Source: Acidobacteriota bacterium
GTDB lineage: Bacteria; Acidobacteriota; UBA6911; RPQK01; JAJDTT01
DNA: 45,203 nt
Direction of reading: 5' to 3'
NCBI GenBank assembly: GCA_028874215.1
Contig: JAPPLF010000102.1
Coordinates: forward strand, 1 to 45,203
Made by a program: the position numbers and the translations under genes. The notes below the pieces were generated by a model. That model made no database searches, was not told the DNA's origin, and saw only the letters and a list, made by a program, of their open reading frames with translations. Below are positions 42,015 to 45,203 of the stretch, in pieces; positions within the stretch are counted from its first letter, which is position 1; each line of letters begins with the position of its first letter.

Positions 42015-43376
42015 TCAATTGCGACTCTCTGCTTCTCGAGTCTCCAGCCTGGACAGGACCCGCTTCCGAACCCAGGCCGGGTCCCACCACTCGATGGGGT
42101 TCACCTGGGTCCCGTGCAGGACCATGGTGAAGTGCAGGTGATCTCCACCCGCCAAGCCGGTCTGACCGGTCCGTCCCAAGGATTGCCCCTTCCGAACCTC
42201 TTCTCCCACCTTCACATCGAAGCGGCTCAGGTGGGCATACAGCGACTGCAGGCCCAGACCATGGTCCACGACCACGGTATTGCCGTAGATCCCCAGATAG
42301 TCGGCAAAGATGACGACGCCGTCGTTGGAGCACTCCACCGGGGCCTGAGCCAGTGAGGCCAGATCGAAGCCCAGGTGGGTCTGCTCGTCCACCTTCTTTC
42401 CCCGGTAGATGTAGGAGCGGAAATCCGCAAAGGACGATTCGACCTGCGAGTTGCTCAACTGCAGAAACTCTTCGGTCCAGAGGGGGGCTGCGGCGCTCTG
42501 GGCAGCCAATTCGGCAATCTGCCGGTTGTTGATCCGGCGCAACGATCCATTCACCTCCAGGTACGTCTCCAAGAGATCGGAGGTGCCCCGGACATGGTCG
42601 CTGCGCTCTACGATGGACGGCAGAACCCGCTCCATGAAGCGGTCGGAAATATTTATGTTTCGTTTTCGGAATCGTCCCGGAAACACCTTCTTCCAAAAGT
42701 TCTCCCGGCCCCGGTTGCCGGCTGGATCCTGGGCCCATACCGTCATGGCGGTGTCTCTGTCCTGGTCGTGTCCCAGAGCGAAAAGACAGATGTAGAAGCC
42801 TTCTTCCCGGGAGGGAACGGGGTATCCTGCGTAGATCCGGTCACCCACCTGGATTCCGCTGGAGTCGACCGGTTCGGACACCCTGTAGCGGACGGCCGCG
42901 GACCCGCCCTGCCGGATGTAGTGCTGGTTGGAGAGAACCTCGATTCGCGGAGGCGTCCGGTCCAGGCGGAAGGTCTCCTCCTCAACCGTTTCCCGAGACC
43001 AGAGCCCCAAGCTCGCGTGGTCCTGAACCTGCACCTCCAGCGTGAATGAACCTTCTTTCAGGTCTTCATGCGGCGCCATATCGGACGGGCGCACCTCAAG
43101 CCGCCGCTTGAGAGTCCCGTCCGTCCAGAGGAATCCCGCCTCGTCGAAACTCTCTTCGTGCACCACGACTTCACTTCCCTGCTGCCGGAAGAGGAGCCGA
43201 AGCGACTTGAGCCCCCGGCCTTGATCTCTGGCCTCCACCTGGATCTCCGTCTTGGGACCGACGGTTCCGGCCGGATCGATCCAAACAACTTCGGGAGGCG
43301 ACGAGTCCCAAGTGGCGAGGGCCCAACCGGCCACGAAAGCCACCAGCAGAATCAATATCACCGCCAACGGTTTCAT
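42015..43376 (-). CDS. M23 family metallopeptidase (LytM-type), membrane-anchored
   Basis: 453 residues from ATG 43376, with GAGG about 9 bases upstream. A longer frame to 43442 is less likely. An N-terminal membrane anchor (about 3-21, LAVILILLVAFVAGWALA) is followed by roughly 270 residues of beta-sandwich-like sequence (EVVWIDPAGTVGPKTEIQVEAR, then IEVLSNQHYIRQGG). The C-terminal peptidase domain (about 320-440) has the zinc site in THLGFDLAS (His and Asp) and HLHF (HxH). LGIYGNTVVVDHGLGLQSLYAH is the classic LytM strand region. Family members cut peptidoglycan cross-links or act as divisome activators. It converges with the helicase gene, with a 79-base gap. Confidence 0.85.
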   Translation of the reverse strand: MKPLAVILILLVAFVAGWALATWDSSPPEVVWIDPAGTVGPKTEIQVEARDQGRGLKSLRLLFRQQGSEVVVHEESFDEAGFLWTDGTLKRRLEVRPSDMAPHEDLKEGSFTLEVQVQDHASLGLWSRETVEEETFRLDRTPPRIEVLSNQHYIRQGGSAAVRYRVSEPVDSSGIQVGDRIYAGYPVPSREEGFYICLFALGHDQDRDTAMTVWAQDPAGNRGRENFWKKVFPGRFRKRNINISDRFMERVLPSIVERSDHVRGTSDLLETYLEVNGSLRRINNRQIAELAAQSAAAPLWTEEFLQLSNSQVESSFADFRSYIYRGKKVDEQTHLGFDLASLAQAPVECSNDGVVIFADYLGIYGNTVVVDHGLGLQSLYAHLSRFDVKVGEEVRKGQSLGRTGQTGLAGGDHLHFTMVLHGTQVNPIEWWDPAWVRKRVLSRLETREAESRN

Positions 43377-43507
43377 TCCCGAATCCTCGCGGCCGTCATC
43401 CCGTAGAAGCCTTACAGAAACCCCCTTGCGGGTCAACGCCATCGGGCCCGATTGCGGCCCGGCGGGTCCAATTGACAGCGTCCGACCCCCCGACTAAACT
43501 CCCCGCC

Positions 43508-44710
43508 ATGAGTGTTCAGGAGCGATCAGGATTGAAGATTTCACAGCGCCTCATGCAGCTTCAGGAGTCGGCGACCATCGCGGTCAGCAACCGGGCAGCC
43601 GAGTTGCGCCGGGCGGGAGTCGACGTGGTGAGTCTGGGAGCCGGGGAACCCGATTTTCCCACTCCCGCTCACATTCGGAAACACGCGCTGGACTGCATTG
43701 AAGCGGGAGAGACCAAGTACGCGAAACCTGCGTCGGGAGTTCCCGAGGCCAAAGCGGCCGCGGTCGAGAAACTGCGCCGGGAGAACTCGCTGGAATATTC
43801 TCCCTCCCAGATTCTGGTCACCGTGGGCGGAAAGGAGGGCCTCTGGCTCGCCTTCGCCACTCTCCTGGATCCTGGAGACGAGGTGATCATCCCCGCGCCC
43901 TACTGGGTTTCGTATCCGGAGCAGGTGAAGATCGCCGGCGGCGTGCCGGTCTTCGTGAGCGCGACGGTGGATGCGGACTTCAAGATCACGCCCCAACAGC
44001 TTCGGGACGCGCTGACGCCTCGAACCGCGGCGGTCATCTTCAACTCTCCCAGCAATCCCAGCGGGACCGTCTACAGTCCGGAGGAGACGGACGCTTTGGC
44101 CGAGGTCCTGGCCGACCGGGACGACGTGGCGGTGATCAGCGACGAGATATACGACCGGCTCCTCTACGGCGGCCGGACCTACAAGAGTTTCGCGGCCACG
44201 TCCGCTCACGCCTATGAGCGGACCTTGACCTTCAACTCCATGTCCAAGACCTATTCCATGACCGGATGGCGGATCGGCTACGTAGCGGGGCCCCAGGACC
44301 TGATCCGCAACCTGGGCAAGCTCCAGTCCCAGACCACCAGCGGCGCGGCGACGTTCACCATGCACGCCATGGCTGCGGCCCTCACCGGCGATCAGGAATG
44401 CGTCGAAGAGATGCGCTCAGAGTTCGAACGGCGTTCCAAGGTCCTGCACGCCCGGCTCAATGCCATTCCCGGAGTGGTCTGTCCCGAACCGGCCGGGGCC
44501 TTCTACGTGTTTCCGGACGTTTCGGCGACCTATTCCCGCCTTGGGGTTTCCGGTTCGGTCGAGTGGACCACGCGCCTGTTGGGGGAGGCGCATCTGGCCG
44601 TGGTGCCCGGCGCCGCTTTCGGGTTGGACAGTTGCGTGCGGCTCAGTTTCGCCACGGGCATGGACGTGATCGAGGAGGGCCTGGACCGATTGGAGCGGTT
44701 CCTCGACTGA
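43508..44710 (+). CDS. class I pyridoxal-phosphate aminotransferase (aspartate aminotransferase-like)
   Basis: 400 residues from ATG 43508. An upstream frame start at 43472 is not needed. Conserved parts are LGAGEPDFPTP near the N-terminus, FNSPSNPSGTVYSPEE with the PLP-contacting Asn, SDEIYDRL with the Asp that pairs with the pyridine nitrogen, and SMSKTYSMTGWRIGY with the Schiff-base Lys247. Length and motifs fit subgroup I-beta aspartate/prephenate-type aminotransferases. Substrate choice (aspartate, glutamate/prephenate or other) is not fixed by the sequence. It diverges from the M23 peptidase gene and converges with a small monooxygenase-like gene. Confidence 0.9.
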   Translation: MSVQERSGLKISQRLMQLQESATIAVSNRAAELRRAGVDVVSLGAGEPDFPTPAHIRKHALDCIEAGETKYAKPASGVPEAKAAAVEKLRRENSLEYSPSQILVTVGGKEGLWLAFATLLDPGDEVIIPAPYWVSYPEQVKIAGGVPVFVSATVDADFKITPQQLRDALTPRTAAVIFNSPSNPSGTVYSPEETDALAEVLADRDDVAVISDEIYDRLLYGGRTYKSFAATSAHAYERTLTFNSMSKTYSMTGWRIGYVAGPQDLIRNLGKLQSQTTSGAATFTMHAMAAALTGDQECVEEMRSEFERRSKVLHARLNAIPGVVCPEPAGAFYVFPDVSATYSRLGVSGSVEWTTRLLGEAHLAVVPGAAFGLDSCVRLSFATGMDVIEEGLDRLERFLD

Positions 44711-44751
44711 ACAGCGCCGGACTCTCCGGAACGATCCCCTGGACGTGGAGC

Positions 44752-45066
44752 TCAGCCGTCCCAGTCCTCGTCCGCCGGAAACACCGACACCGCCTGCTCC
44801 ACCAGCGCCTCGCCGTCGAACCAGTTGCGGGTCGTGTGCTTCCAGCGCAGAAAGTGGGGAGCCTGGCGGTGAGCTTCCAGGGCCGCCTCGTCCCGATAGA
44901 CTTCATAGAGAAAGATCCGGTTCGGGTCGTCCGGATCCTCCAGCACGTCGAATCTCAGGCAACCCGGCTCGTCCTGGACCGAGTGAAGGGCATCGTCTAG
45001 CATGGCTTCCATGAAAGCCTCCCGATGCGGAGGCTGAATCCGGATCGTGACCAGAAGAGCGATCAT
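44752..45066 (-). CDS. antibiotic biosynthesis monooxygenase (ABM/YgiN-like) family protein
   Basis: 104 residues, the usual size of a single ABM domain. Start ATG 45066 follows AAGGAG. An ATG 6 bases earlier stops after two codons. IRIQPPHREAFMEAM begins the first helix, then PGCLRFDVLEDPDDPNRIFLYE and YRDEAALEAHRQAPHFLRW form the ferredoxin-like fold of dimeric quinol monooxygenases. Family members oxidise quinols or other aromatics without cofactors, or act as (S)-isomerase-like dimers. The substrate is unknown. It converges with the aminotransferase gene. Confidence 0.85.
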   Translation of the reverse strand: MIALLVTIRIQPPHREAFMEAMLDDALHSVQDEPGCLRFDVLEDPDDPNRIFLYEVYRDEAALEAHRQAPHFLRWKHTTRNWFDGEALVEQAVSVFPADEDWDG

Positions 45067-45111
45067 TTCATGGTCTCCTTTTCCCCGATTCTCGAGGCTG
45101 TAGTTAACTCC

Positions 45112-45203
45112 TAGTGTAGTGTCCCGTTAGTTCCTGTATTATGATGGCCAGTTCCTCAACCGGAAAGGAGACTGCCATGCCACGCGGACGCCCACTTCCC
45201 CCT
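45112..45203 (+). mobile_element. left end of an IS630-like insertion sequence, cut by the window edge
   Basis: TAGTGTAGTGTCCCG at about 45112, preceded by a C, looks like the terminal repeat end of an IS630/Tc1-type element that inserts at TA. A transposase start follows about 65 bases inside. The other end is outside the window, so the exact boundary cannot be confirmed. Confidence 0.4.
45177..45203 (+). CDS. IS630-like transposase, first nine codons only
   Basis: AAGGAG (45165-45170) precedes ATG 45177. The nine visible codons read MPRGRPLPP, the opening typical of many IS630-family transposases. The remainder lies beyond the window, so identity rests on this short match and on the upstream terminal-repeat-like sequence. 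Confidence 0.45.

Overview
The window is a bacterial chromosome segment, GC-rich overall, with dense protein-coding genes on both strands and no rRNA or tRNA gene that I can see. Three genes pairing a planctomycete-type cytochrome c/DUF1549/DUF1553 protein with a Tat-exported DUF1501 protein, an FG-GAP/ASPIC/TlpA protein, two secreted five-bladed-propeller glycosidase-like proteins and several enolase-superfamily and sugar enzymes suggest Acidobacteriota, or a planctomycete or verrucomicrobial relative. That placement is inferred from gene content only.

Layout. Bases 1-2.9 kb hold the 3' end of a GcvT-like gene facing a gamma-butyrobetaine-hydroxylase-like dioxygenase, then an enolase-superfamily gene. 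From 3-6.5 kb come a small secreted protein, an outer-membrane barrel, a PQQ-type propeller with EF-hands, and a VapBC-like pair whose toxin has lost its middle. From 6.7-14.2 kb lie the first glycosidase-like protein, an orphan secreted protein and the first cytochrome/DUF1501 pair. From 14.3-19.6 kb five minus-strand genes look like a sugar or sugar-acid catabolic group: an Nramp-like transporter, an enolase-superfamily enzyme, a class II aldolase, a small membrane protein and a Gfo/Idh/MocA oxidoreductase. From 19.7-24.3 kb is the second cytochrome/DUF1501 pair. From 24.4-30.1 kb come a B12-type radical SAM protein, a transposase remnant, a large FG-GAP/ASPIC/thioredoxin protein interrupted by one in-frame UGA, and a methyltransferase. 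From 30.2-38 kb are the second glycosidase-like protein, a convergently overlapping aldose 1-epimerase and the third cytochrome/DUF1501 pair. The rest holds cysK, a HelD-like helicase with a probable nuclease insert and zinc ribbons, an M23 peptidase, an aminotransferase, a YgiN-like monooxygenase and the start of an IS630-like element cut by the window edge.

How the genes fit together. The exported propeller enzymes, epimerase, cytochrome/DUF1501 modules and PQQ-type protein would act on polymers or sugars outside the cytoplasm. The enolase-superfamily enzymes, aldolase and oxidoreductase would process sugar acids inside. This is inferred from families and adjacency. No substrate can be read from the sequence.

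The strongest unusual signals are: (1) the UGA codon at 27624-27626 in an otherwise continuous frame, with a short stem-loop just downstream, which makes a selenocysteine candidate; (2) a family of intergenic hairpins with covarying arms at gene ends; (3) the toxin with an internal deletion but an intact-looking antitoxin and a perfect inverted-repeat operator; (4) the helicase-nuclease-zinc-ribbon fusion.
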